Positions 1 to 11,060 of a DNA stretch of 64,000 bases are shown here, in pieces; positions within the stretch are counted from its first letter, which is position 1, and every line of letters starts with the position of its first letter. The stretch spans positions 129,555 through 193,554 of the forward strand of contig NMRA01000273.1 of assembly GCA_002633005.1 (NCBI GenBank), given 5' to 3'. The position numbers were made by a program, and so were the translations under genes. A model generated the notes under the pieces. That model searched no databases, was not told the origin of the DNA, and saw nothing but the letters and a program-made list of their open reading frames with translations. This DNA is from Phoronis australis (Eukaryota > Phoronida > Phoronidae).

Positions 1-363
1 GCAATGCTATTTGAACATCATCTACAGCAATGCTATTTGAACATCATCTACAGCAATGCTATTTGAACATCATCTACAGCAATGCTATTTGAACATCATC
101 TACAGCAATGCTATTTGAACATCATCTACAGCAATGCTATTTGAACATCATCTACAGCAATGCTATTTGAACATCATCTACAGCAATGCTATTTGAACAT
201 CATCTACAGCAATGCTATTTGAACATCATCTACAGCAATGCTATTTGAACATCATCTACAGCAATGCTATTTGAACATCATCTACAGCAATGCTATTTGA
301 ACATCATCTACAGCAATGCTATTTGAACATCATCTACAGCAATGCTATTTGAACATCATCTAC
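1..363. repeat. 26-bp minisatellite, about 14 copies
   Basis: A 26-bp unit (gcaatgctatttgaacatca followed by tctaca) is repeated head to tail without visible variation from the first base of the window; the last copy lacks its final base. The array probably continues beyond the window. Uniform copies imply recent expansion or gene conversion. It runs directly into a dispersed repeat at 364-610 that has a relative at 54610-54870, and in that relative the sequence matching the 26-bp unit is present once. Confidence 0.97.
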
Positions 364-610
364 GCTAAACAAAGTGCAGTTGTGTTCATTGACTACTTGT
401 ATATGTGAAAACGAAAAATCATACAAAAATGTGGCGTTTACACTAATGATGTACCTTGGGGGCTCACATAGCCCGCATCATGCTATGTTATTTCCCAACA
501 CCACTTCACAATACTGACTGGACATGACTGAGTGATTTACGGCATTACAAAACTCTTTCTGAAAAACATTTGGCAATTTTCAACGTACTTCATATTCACA
601 CCGTCGCTAT
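364..610. repeat. Dispersed repeat fragment, relative of 54610-54870
   Basis: This stretch aligns over its whole length with 54610-54870. Shared blocks include gctaaa-aaagtgc, ttcattgac-acttgta, cactaatga-gtac, tgatttacggcat and acatttggcaattttcaac, then cttcatattcaca. The relative lies at the right side of a pogo-like repeat, so this is probably one end of another copy, with the 26-bp array grown inside it. No coding capacity is seen. Confidence 0.8.
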
Positions 611-744
611 ATTTTGTGTGTCTAACAAATTTGACCAAGCAATCTTGGAGATAAGGAATTAGCGTGCAAGTGAAATTTTATTTTACATTTTTTCACAAAA
701 GATATGTTGTATCAAATAAATACATTGTCATGGTTTTAGTTCTG

Positions 745-1000
745 GGGCCCGTTCAAAGAAACTGACTTAAGTTCATTTTTTACTTAAGTCTAAGATTTGT
801 CTCAACTTCTAAAACTTTGAAACTTCCACAACAAGCAAGATAGTCAAAATTAAGACAAAACTTCATTCAAAATCTTAGGTCAAACTGAATATCTTGTTCT
901 CCAAATGGTCTTGAGACACATTTAAGTTTTATCTTAAACTTTTAATGACTGAAATTTAAGATTTATCTTGTCCAAGTCAGTTTTCTTGGAACAGGTCCCT
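745..1000. mobile_element. Foldback MITE, about 256 bp
   Basis: The ends are imperfect inverted repeats: left gggcccgttcaaagaaactg, right (reverse complement) gggacctgttccaagaaaac. Inversion continues inward with taagatttgtct and its complement. The interior is AT-rich and noncoding. One arm of a related element is seen at 10963-11060. A target duplication is not clear. The superfamily is undecided; the GGG start resembles PIF/Harbinger-type MITEs, but no TWA duplication is visible. Confidence 0.65.
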
Positions 1001-1024
1001 GCACTGTAGGTACCTTTGGACAGT

Positions 1025-1049
1025 CAATGAGCTATACCATAGCTCATTG
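1025..1049. mobile_element. Palindromic mini-insertion, copy 1 (25 bp)
   Basis: Two 11-bp arms, caatgagctat and atagctcattg, are exact reverse complements separated by acc. The segment is flanked by perfect 7-bp direct repeats ggacagt (1018-1024 and 1050-1056). The same arms occur at 3291-3321. A further ggacagt lies near 1090, so chance flanking similarity is possible for this copy alone. Confidence 0.6.
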
Positions 1050-1056
1050 GGACAGT

Positions 1057-2752
1057 GTTGTGGGAAACTGTGCCTGTCAACAGCAATGTTGGACAGTCTG
1101 AAAAAATGAATAAAAGTCAATTTGGATGATAATCTTTGTCCTGGGTGAGATTTTACAAAACTTAAGGTATGTTTGTGGTTATGGTTTGCTGCATCAGTGA
1201 CTTTCAAAGAAACCACTCACAATGATGAAGTAAGTGATATGTTTTCCTACATTGTCAAGATCGGTTATTTTCAAACATAACTGTCATAGCTCATAACGCA
1301 TCAAGAGATTATAGGGTTACGTAATACAATTTCCTGGAACAGCCAACTTGTACCTGGAACTGAAACTAGGCAAAGTTCAACCAGTATACAACTTGATGCT
1401 TGGTAGCCAATATTTACCATAAAACCATCTTTCCATTGTATGGACATGACCTCTGACTCCGCGGGCAATAAATCTTGTCTGATCCTGACTGTTGTTGTTA
1501 TTGTTGTTGTTTTGTCCTTCACTGGAGACACAGTTGTTTTCTTAATCAGGGGAGGGATGGGCTGGATTATCTAATCAGATTATTGGCAATTACAACAAGC
1601 AACACACTATGTTTAGGAATAACAGAAAAGACATCAGTTCTAACTGCTTCACAGAGGTGGTTTATTTCTCCATGTCCCTGTGTCTCTGTTTTAGGCTCCA
1701 AATCTGTGGGGGAGTTTGCTTGACTAAATATTGTCATTAGTTGTGATGCTTTGATTTTATTAATGATTATTCTGTCATGACCATTTCAAACACTAAGAAT
1801 TGTGTAATGTGTTTGTACTGAGTATATGGGTTGTTTTTGAAAATTGACATCTTGGGAGTTTATGGCTCTCAAAATAGTACAAACAAAATATGGAGGTGTA
1901 AGTAAATCTCAAATATTGTGATGTATAATAGAAAAATTACATTCAGACCAGAGTTGTTAAAACAAATTTTGATAGTAAATTGATAGTACCTGATGCAGTG
2001 AGCGAGACAATGAATGGCTATGTACATTCAGTAAAATAGGAATTGTTTTGGATAGTTGGTAGCCATTTTTATCTTGTTGAGTGCTTGCTAGTATAATTTA
2101 GAAATCGACAGACATAATCACCACATATCCAACAATTTACAGTGTTTTGTTGGTACTTGTTAGACGTGTTGCCCTTACCTAGCATGTGCTGTGAAAGTGG
2201 GTCAGTAAAACCTACCTAACCGTTGACTACCGTCATCAATTACCTGTACCAGGATTGGAATGATACTGCAAGCATGTTTAAAGAGCCAAATTTGCATGTG
2301 TTACCATTCAAGGTAGGCCAGAATCTGACTAATGAAATAAAGCCTACTCATGTCATTTTCCAACTGTATGAATAGGGTACCCTGCACAATCCTGCATAAC
2401 CGTGACACGCTCCTGTTCAACGTTGCATGCCTGATTACTCACAATTAGATTGATATGAACATTGATTAGGCCTATAGAAATGGCATACTTGGTTCCGGCA
2501 TTTTTTTGCTTTTTTTTTTCTATAAAATTGATGCAGTATTTTTGTTGTATGTATTTTCAAAAGAATCACTTCATGCTACCTGAAACTGGTCATGATACTT
2601 GTTTTTCCAGCCTCACCTGATGCCTATAACGCTCCCCGTTTCAACAACCATCATGTAGACTTTTGATAAATGTTATTGTACGCTCCCCAGTTACAGAACA
2701 TAATCGGTGCATAAGTATAAATTGATCCACCATGACACTTTAACTGATTGAG
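1057..2752. other. No gene recognised
   Basis: AT-rich sequence with only short open frames that show no domain, codon bias or splice-site support on either strand. A short gttgttgtt run lies near 1490-1510. No RNA gene or long repeat was seen. Confidence 0.5.
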
Positions 2753-2820
2753 CCTGATCTCAATAAAGTGTTCTTTACAAGCCAAAAAGTACTTTCCAAA
2801 CAAAACGAGTTTGAGACCAG
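2753..2820. repeat. Short inverted repeat with GGTCTCAA-type ends
   Basis: The left end ctgatctcaataaagtg and the right end, read in reverse as ctggtctcaaactcg, form an imperfect hairpin. The same terminal words occur at 10403-10582 (gatctcaaattg and ggtctcaactcg). It is probably a short relic of that MITE family. Confidence 0.35.
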
Positions 2821-2833
2821 TTTTACAACAGTA

Positions 2834-3045
2834 TAGTCGCATTTACATGGGAGCCAGATATCATGGAGCACAACACACGGAAGGGATCATCGGTGTTAGG
2901 CTTGCGCAATAACGCATATATGGATGATCCACTGGGATTCCACGTGGTTTGAACATTCGCTGATGTTTATTCACGCATGCGCTGTATTCGTGTAAATGAC
3001 TCGTACTAATCCAGTTTGCGATCTAACGTCGTGTAAATGCGACTA
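2834..3045. mobile_element. MITE with TA-flanked 14-bp inverted ends
   Basis: The sequence begins tagtcgcatttaca and ends tgtaaatgcgacta, a perfect 14-bp inverted match including outer TA dinucleotides. TA duplication with short inverted ends is the pattern of Tc1/mariner-derived MITEs. The interior is noncoding. Confidence 0.65.
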
Positions 3046-3186
3046 AAGTGGAGCTATTCTTGCCTTGACAACCGGCGGCACCGTGACAACTGTTCCTGGC
3101 ATAAAAACAGCTGAACTGGTTGTTTTTGACGGGAGATGGGTTTAAAACCATTTTGCTTTCCAAATATTACCATTTGTATCAAAATG

Positions 3187-3365
3187 ATGGACATAGCCCA
3201 AATAATTATTTTCAGTGTTAGACTGTTGCACCATAAATATACATATATAAATATTCCCATTTACTTCAAAAGGATGAACATAGGCCAAACCAATGAGCTA
3301 TATCAGGAGCATAGCTCATTGGCCAAACAATTATTTCTAGTATTAGACTATTTCAACATACCCTT
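3187..3365. repeat. Diverged tandem duplication, one unit carrying the mini-insertion
   Basis: Unit 1 (3187 to about 3235, gatggacatagcccaaataa onward) and unit 2 (from 3273, gatgaacataggccaaac, resuming with aattatttctagtattag at 3329) are similar. Unit 2 differs by the 31-bp palindrome plus one 7-bp repeat. Unit 1 therefore resembles an unoccupied site. Confidence 0.6.
3291..3321. mobile_element. Palindromic mini-insertion, copy 2 (31 bp)
   Basis: The arms caatgagctat and atagctcattg are identical to copy 1 at 1025-1049 but enclose a different 9-base centre (atcaggagc). The segment is flanked by perfect 7-bp repeats gccaaac (3284-3290 and 3322-3328). The neighbouring tandem unit lacks the insertion, which supports insertion rather than an ancestral hairpin. 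Confidence 0.7.
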
Positions 3366-3399
3366 GGTAATACCTGAATGAAATGTCCACAATGTGCCA

Positions 3400-5001
3400 T
3401 TGTCAAAGCTGAGGTCACTGAGTGCGTTTAGGTTCACCCCAGATCCCAGGTGAACCTGACAAGTGTGCTGGCCAAAGGACTGTTATATTTGAAGACATAT
3501 TTACTAATAGGACCAGAGAGGTAAAAGCTGGCTAATTCAACACCCTACCTGCCCAAGCTTAACAGGGTGGAAAACAAATAAACACATCATAATGTTCATT
3601 GTGTGTGGTCACTTACACATACCTCAAATTAGCAAATGGGAAATTAGGTAGACCTCAGTGACACCTGAGTATATATTTGCTCTTTTTGTGACAGAAATTA
3701 TTTTAGAAATTATTTTATTACACTTTGGTTAGGTCTGTTGAACCTCAAAATGACAGGAATACAGTTTTTTATACCAACTGTGACCCCTTTTATTTTACTT
3801 TCAGCATTTGAAAAATAAAAGTAATTTATTCCCTTAGCACTGGTTTTCGTGAAGGCTCATGATACATTTGTTCAATGTTCATTCTCGTTCACACACTCTT
3901 AAAGCCCTGTCCAGTGTCACCTTTGAAAACAATAGCTACTGATTCATGTTTTGTGGTCCAACCATTTGATTTGCTCTTTATACAGCGACTTCGCATTCTT
4001 AACACCACCGAGGGAAAGGAGTTCACTGACTCAGTTGAAAGTTTCACCCACATTGATTTGGTTTATTCCAGTTTCAAGTTTGTGCTTAATTAGCGCTGAG
4101 TGGGATTTTATGGTAGAGCACAAGGAGAAAAGATTAGCACACTGCTCATGGCCTACCACTGACCACAAGACTTGAGCCGAGTCACACAACATCCCTTGCC
4201 CAAACCACTGTCCTGGTTAAAATGTTCACTAGTAGCAAAAACACCAGTCAGCTGAACAGTTGCCCCAAAACTGCTCTCAAGTATGTATCCAGACCTCTTC
4301 CTTCAGAAGACAAATGTGTAGGGCAAAGATGCCTTTGTTTACCCTCGCATTTATCAATTTATATAGGGGCAGAGTGAACATGTTTTGTCTTCACTTTCCA
4401 TTTATAAGCGATTCTGGTGGTGAGGAAACAAACTAACTGCTGTTGAAAATAGCACTTCTTCTACAGCCGGTCGAACAAGAACAGGCTCAGGGAAAAAGCA
4501 CCCAATATTTCACACTTCATTCAAGACAAGTGTCTATATCATCGCTGGCTCTGGCGCCTGTTTTATCTAACTGGCCAATTTCACTATCAGAGTTTGACAA
4601 AATACATCACCCACTACAATTGTTGCTCTGCTCAGATTTATCGTTGGACTCTCCATGTTTATCCTGGTGGGAAATATTTTTGAGTGTTTTTATCTGTTAC
4701 GTTGATGAGATGTTGTAACAAAATTAGCAGCTTCTGAAGTAAGGAAACAATTTTTTCACTATTATGGCACTTGTTTCGCAAATTTCAGAGAGATAAGAAG
4801 AGCCTTTTCTAGCTTTTATAGTAGAAATTAGATTTGGGCCATCTCTTATGAAATCACTGATAAGAATATTTGCTATTGTTATTGTTACTATCAATATTGT
4901 TTTCTCAAAACGTGCCTTGAATAAAACTAGTTAACATCTTGATATCGGTCACACTTAACTCTGCCGTACTTTTTCTCGATTTAGATCATCCAAGATGTCT
5001 A
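3400..5001. other. No gene recognised
   Basis: Short open frames only, the longest around 4443-4718. It shows no family motif, and its composition does not separate it from chance. No repeat with a second copy in the window was noticed here. Confidence 0.45.
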
Positions 5002-5402
5002 GTGCCAGGTTGCATGAAATGGTCCCTATATCTGAAATGTATTTGTGTTGTTCTTTACTCATAGGTGTAACGTTTTTCTGTCGTTATGTCTTTATGGTGA
5101 ACTCCTCTTTGAATACTGACATTTTCTAAAAATAAAACTGAAAATTGAGCACTTAGTTCAATGGAAATAATTAGGAATTAGTCCTAAAATTAAGGGTGTT
5201 GTAGGAAAAGATCCCTACTTATTTCCAATAGTGTTCCAGGTGGAGTTCACTCTTGATTTGTATTGAAGCCAATTGACTCAGTAATGAAACTAAAACAGCT
5301 TAAGAGAAGACAATCAGTGTTTTCGTTGTCCACAGTCTGTAATAGATTTAGGGAACATAGTCAAATCCTTAGTTAGGACAGTTTAATGCAACCACGTGGC
5401 AC
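5002..5402. mobile_element. MITE of the GTGCC-GGTTGCA family, about 400 bp
   Basis: The left end gtgccaggttgcatgaaatg and the right end, read in reverse as gtgccacgtggttgcattaa, are imperfect terminal inverted repeats. A second element with the same terminal words lies at 36042-36474. The interior is AT-rich with no open frame of note. The target duplication is not evident. Confidence 0.6.
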
Positions 5403-8400
5403 GCTCTTTCCATCCACCTACCAACAAATGAAAGTATGCTAAAACTAAAAAGTCAATTTGTTTTTTGTTGTTATTTCATTTTTCGTTACTGCTTATACAT
5501 GGTCTTCATGGTACAAAATGTGGCGTGAAAACACTTCTTCAAAACTTGTGTTGCTCAGCTTGAAAGTTGGTCACCACATGGTATCCTTGACCAGTCTGTG
5601 TACTGTCGCATGGGAACCAATTACATTTTAAAATCTTTATGCGCCTGTCATGCCAAGTGGACTTCTGTCGAAAACAACACTCCACCCAGAAATGAGGTGC
5701 AACTACAGCTACCATAACAGAATTTGAAACTGGAGATTTCAACAGGTCTGCCCTTATCAACAGGAACGTGGGTTGTGTGTGCAAAATAGATTGGGCTCAA
5801 ACTTTTTTTAAAACTCGAGTTCAGTGCAAGTGTAACCCTGCTACGCTGATTGGCCGTACATCCTGTTGCACTTGTACTTTTCTATTCCAATGAAAAGTTT
5901 TACCAGTAGTGTTAATGCAGAACACGTGAACTGTTACATTTTTGTCCGCCGACGTGTTGTTACACTGACGTCACACGCTGTTACAGTTAAGAATTAGTTT
6001 TCCATTTTTTGACACCATTCTGTGAGTAGTTAATCACATTGCAGTACAATATTGGAACCATTCCTCAAACAATTCAAAGCATTCAGTGTCCTGTGCAGTA
6101 ACATGCGCGCTGGCTGATTTGAAATTAATTTCACATTTTTCAACCACAGCGTAAATACTGCCCACATCTGGGGTCATAGTAGTTTTCATTCTCTGTTTTT
6201 ACAATCATCATCAGAAACAATTTACCAAACATTGTATGGAAGACACAAAAGCTCCATAAAAACAGTTAATTAAATCAGCCACATGAAGGCTATCTTCTGT
6301 AGTCGATGGTGGCTCTGAGCTCCATGCAGCTTACAAAAACCATGCCTGAGAGATCGTCAGCCAATATAAGAGTACTGTGTTTCAATAACAACAAGTGATG
6401 GTTAACCCTTTTGAAACTTATCCTGTGTTGGTTTAGATTTTTTTTCAGTGGATTCATGGTGGAATACCATGCCAACAAGGATTGTAAATATAGTTACTAG
6501 ATTTTTAACTTGATACAAGGTACTACTCAGATAGAGGAATCCTGTGTTACTGATTATACATACCATTTTTATAATCCATGTGTTGTAAACATTTATCGTA
6601 TATACAAGTGGTTCTAACATTGTTGTGAATGTCCGTAATTTTTCAAAATATTGTCTGGTGGTAACCATGGTGCAGAACTTGAGCCTGTTATAGAATTCCT
6701 TTGGTGCTACTTGTCTTTTATGAGAAGTAAAATTTCACTTTCGTGCTATGTGCTGTCCTAAATTGGTGCCAGCCCAGGTTAGTAGTGTTGTGGAAGTTAG
6801 GAGTACTACATGATTTAATGCAGCTGACCACTTCAGTAGAATGTCAACAAATACAGAGGGAGATGGCAGCTATTCCTGTTTCAAGTGGTGATTCTAACTG
6901 CTGTGGAATTATCTCTGCACTTCAACTAGACACTGGTTGTCTAGGTTTACAACTGTCTGCGCTTTCCAGTCAGTTGCACACAGACGACCAGTCAACTAGT
7001 CCTAGTAATTGTGACTGTTGGGTAAATCCATGCTCTTACTAAACAACAAAACCTGGCAACTCTAATGAGTTGGAAATAAACTTGTCTCTGAATATGGTTC
7101 TAGGCATAAGCTGCTAGTCCAGATAGACTTACAGTTGACTGGTTTAAAAGCATGTTCTTTAAAACTGCCTGTTGCTTTTCCTGAGCTCTTGATTAAATCA
7201 CATAATTAACTCCATGTTCACCACTGCTGTAATAATCCCATTTGGTCACAACACATTTCAGACTGAAATCTGTCATTCATGTCAATCAGTGCTTGTCACT
7301 TTCATTCCATCAGTACCAACCAATCAGGGGAAGCGTTACAACAGTGGCATTATTAGACTCCTCCCTTCCTTTGAGTAATTATCATATGATAAGTGTGGGC
7401 GAAGGAATGCATTGTGGGGGTTTACAAGTTGTTGATGGTCTGTAGTTCCTGGAAGGGTATTCTTACAGGTCAATGCGTATTCTTAGACTTCCTTGTAGTT
7501 CAAAATGTTTTATTTTCTAAGTTCTATATTTCCATGAACAATTATGCTTAAATTTCTTTGTAATAATGACAGTTGACATTATCCTAACAACAGTGCGCTA
7601 ATGGAAAGAAAGGTGATGGCCATAGGTAAATCTCAAAAAAACTGTTGATGTCACTAAACAAATGTAATGCATTCAGATGTGAGTAATAGCTGATGTGATT
7701 TTTACATTGAATTGATTGCTTGGTAAATTTACCATGCTTTCTTAACTCTATCACACGCTTTGTAACTTCAGTCTGTTAGGATGAGTGGTGCCCTGCTGTG
7801 TGATGGGCTAAGCAGTTATCCCAGATTTACTTTTCTTTCCTATTTCAAAGCATGTTTTATGCAACTCAATACCTCGAGCTTTTCAAACTGTGCATTGTAG
7901 CAGCCAAGGGGGAAAATGCGATGTAATTATTCTCATTCTATCTCACTTTAGCATCTTTAAATTGCTGGCTGCAATCACTGGTTTGTCATGCATTTCCAAT
8001 ACAAAACACATCTACTGCCATTAAATACAGCCCTGCCCTCAGATTTCAATATACTGCCCCTTCCATTTGTTCTTTAATGTCCTTGATGTTTTGACAAAAT
8101 GCTACCTTATGCAACATTAGCTGTTAACTCCATCCAGGGATGGCCTGGCTACAACAGCTCTATTGTCTGGCACCAGTTGATGGGATTCAAGGTATACCAA
8201 CTGTATACAGCCAACAGCATTTATGACCATGCTGATGGGTTTATGAGTTAGGGAGCTGGGTCAAAGCCTGAGTAGACAGGGGACACAACCCTTACTGTTC
8301 CATTCACTGGGACTGCCAATACACATATTTGTGTATTCCATGTGCTGGCATGTAAGACTGGCTTTTTACAAGTGTGGTGCAAATTTTGCAAGATGTTATT

Positions 8401-8790
8401 GTTCAGAGGCCTGTTTTACTAAAGGACTTGCAACATTTCTCTGTTTTAAGTCTCATTTACATATGTGGCAACTAAACAGTAAGATTTTTTCATGAGATTT
8501 AAAACTTTGTTGGATGGAGCTCGAAGTTGAAGAAAAGCCCTCCAATTTTTATTGTTAGAGAAACATTGACTTCATTTTTAAACAGACATCATAGTTTTTA
8601 TGGCTATTAAACACATTTTTGGGGTTATTTTAGATGGGATAGATTTTTTGAAGCTGTTAATTTTGACAACAGATGTAAAAATATATAATCGGTTGTTTTT
8701 GTAATTTTAATACAAATTGCCAATTATTAGAATGTCTGCCAGACAAATGACCAAGGCTGGTGATGTAACCCGTTAAATATACCCTTAAAG
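5403..8790. other. No gene recognised
   Basis: AT-rich noncoding sequence on both strands. The open frame at 6743-7042 has no domain or splice support. A CRE-like palindrome tgacgtca lies near 5968 without any nearby gene start, so it is not annotated as regulatory. Confidence 0.45.
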
Positions 8791-8794
8791 TACT

Positions 8795-8880
8795 CTGCAG
8801 TCTGTCTCAGCTAGCTGAGCATGTAGCTGCGAGTGAGTTTCTCGATTCGAATCCACATGGGCTGTTCCCAGAAAGCCACT
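8795..8880 (+). mobile_element. Possible tRNA-derived SINE head
   Basis: The stretch contains an A-box-like word tagctgagcatg (near 8812) and a B-box-like word cgattcgaatcc (near 8843) at a spacing typical of tRNA genes. It does not fold convincingly into a full cloverleaf, so it reads as a SINE promoter head rather than a tRNA gene. The sequence after it is unrelated tail. No other copy was noticed in the window. Confidence 0.4.
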
Positions 8881-9838
8881 TTCCCCACTCAGAGTTCAAT
8901 TTAAGTTCTGCCGCAAGTTAAAAAGGTCACAAAGTGAAGACATTTTAGTGAAATGGGCCTCAGGGTATAATCTCATGAATGAATCGGTGAACAATACCAA
9001 CTTTACAACCTTTATTCATTAACATTCAAAATCTAATGGTAGGTGAATTTACGACTTCGTACCGCAACCAGAAAAAATGCTTGTCATTCTCAAAATCTTT
9101 TGATGATTGCTATTTGTAAAACGTTCCATTTGATTGTCACGATTTCCTGTACTTTCTCATCGTGTTCAGTCAAGTGTCAATTATTGACATGCTGGTGACT
9201 TTAATGTCCTGGGATTGGCCTTGTCATCCGTTTTCCTGTGATTTATTCCTTATTCTGTTGATTTAAATTACAAATCCTTTTTACTTAGGAAAACATCAAT
9301 CTAGACTGGTGTTGGTAGCGCTGGTACCGTAGTCCTCTTGCTCTGTTTACACACCTCAGTAGATGACAAGAGCGTTCAGTTTTACCTGTTCTGGTGTATT
9401 TTGAAATTAATTCAACCATACTTAGTTTATTTTCTCTACAAGGTGAAATTGTAACTTTTAAAATCAGTTGTTTTATTTTTTCTAAAGTCAAATATACAAG
9501 TTTGTTAGAAATCATCCTTGGTCATACGGCAAGTTTAATTTGTGTTTATGCTTATCAAAAGGGTAGAATACTCCAAAATTACTGCAACTAAAAGATGGGT
9601 GAAGGTTTGTATGAATTTCTTAAAAGGGTTTGTGTCCAGGGTTCAAAATGATATGCATGAAGTGACAATGTCAAGACTTGGTCAAAACCTCATGCAGGAC
9701 ACAATCAGTTTGAGTGCCACCTGTTGCCATGCCTCTATTGCCCAAGCTGTTTAAATAATGTTTGCTGTCCTCTATGGTACTTATGAATTAGTGTGGGATT
9801 TCAAATCAAATCTTATCAGTTACATCCCATCCTTTTCT

Positions 9839-9915
9839 GTTGCATAAAAGTTATGCATTGGATAGCAACGTTGACGTCGCATAGTGACGCGTTGCATTGA
9901 CTCGTTTTATGCAAC
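9839..9915. repeat. 77-bp inverted-repeat structure
   Basis: It begins gttgcataaaa and ends ttttatgcaac, an 11-bp perfect inverted repeat. Inside lie CpG-bearing words gacgtcgc and gtgacgcg. No target duplication is clear. It could be a very short MITE or chance. Confidence 0.35.
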
Positions 9916-10402
9916 CATTCCAGGTTAACAAGGTGAAAGAGCACGTTTGCGTCATTCAAACTCTAGTCCAATCAACCAAATTACCTTTGATAAGCGAACG
10001 GTTTGTGCTAACCGTAATTAGTCTTAATTTACTCGCTCCTTTGAGCGAAGCATTCTTATCAGAGTATTTGGCTTGTGTTTGCAAAAGGTTACTCAGTGTG
10101 AAGATTTCCATGGCAACAAAAAAAATATATATGCAAGAATTTCAGTCATTAAGAGAGTTGGGAGGTGACCTTAAAAGATAAGTTTTCAATCACACACGCA
10201 CATAAAAATATGGTAGGAGAACTTTCAACTACTAAAGGTTTTACCTCGTTACGATAAAATGAAGATGTTCACTTAATTAGACTTGCAATGAAGTTGTACC
10301 TCGTGTCATGTAGAGATGCTTGCACAGTTTAAATGTATTATATGAAAGCAGCCTTCCATCAGAAAAATCAATGTTTGGTTTAGATCACTTTCAGTTGTGA
10401 AA

Positions 10403-10582
10403 TTGATCTCAAATTGTTCCTAAGTCAAATTTGAAGTGGTTTCTTGGCTTCCCAAGCACTAACAGTTGCTTTTTTATTGAGATCAGTCTCTAGTGGGCAT
10501 TTTATTCAATCAGCGTGGTCTTAACGAATGTCGTTCTTTGTAAAGTGAGGAAACCACTTCTCAAGAACGAGTTGAGACCAAT
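10403..10582. mobile_element. Imperfect foldback MITE, about 180 bp
   Basis: Left ttgatctcaaattgttcct and gaagtggtttc are matched in reverse by the right end, ttggtctcaactcgttcttg and gaagtggtttcc. The terminal words recur at 2753-2820. No coding content and no clear target duplication. Confidence 0.5.
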
Positions 10583-10962
10583 AATACAATGTGACTTACG
10601 TACATCAACAATTGGCTTCTCAGACAAAACAGGTTTTCATGTTCATCTCTCCAAAAATTTGATGATATATTTTTATTGATTTTCAGTTTTCAGGCTCTTA
10701 ATATTGATTACGTTGGTCAACAAACATTGTGTAATGCATCCAGGAAATGGCAATGTTGACCTTTAACACAAAATCAACTTTCTTGCTCCTTTGAGTACTA
10801 CCTTTCACTATTATCTTCCTACCCCCACTCTTTTGTTACATCACATGACTTGTGTTTTCCTGTGTGTAATGACTCTCTTCTTTATCAACCATCATCCATT
10901 CTCACTCACGATTTCCAAGCTGCTGTGTTCACAAGTGGTCCTTCTCAAGTCATTGTAGACTA

Positions 10963-11060
10963 GGGTCCTGTTCCAAGAAAACTGATTAAACTAAGACAAA
11001 TCTCAAACTAAGACAGTTAAGTCCGTTCCAAAAATGATCTTAAAAGTCCTTATCTCAAGG
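10963..11060. repeat. Single arm of the 745-1000 MITE family
   Basis: gggtcctgttccaagaaaac followed by alternating taagac and aaatctca words matches the reverse complement of the right arm at 745-1000. The opposite arm was not found downstream, so this is probably a truncated copy. Confidence 0.45.

Noticed and set aside
1-363. CRISPR array
   Set aside because: Copies are contiguous with no variable spacers; a minisatellite in animal DNA. The same applies to 30421-30862.
5960-5975. CRE-like site tgacgtca
   Set aside because: No gene start nearby; single occurrence of an 8-mer is not evidence of regulation.
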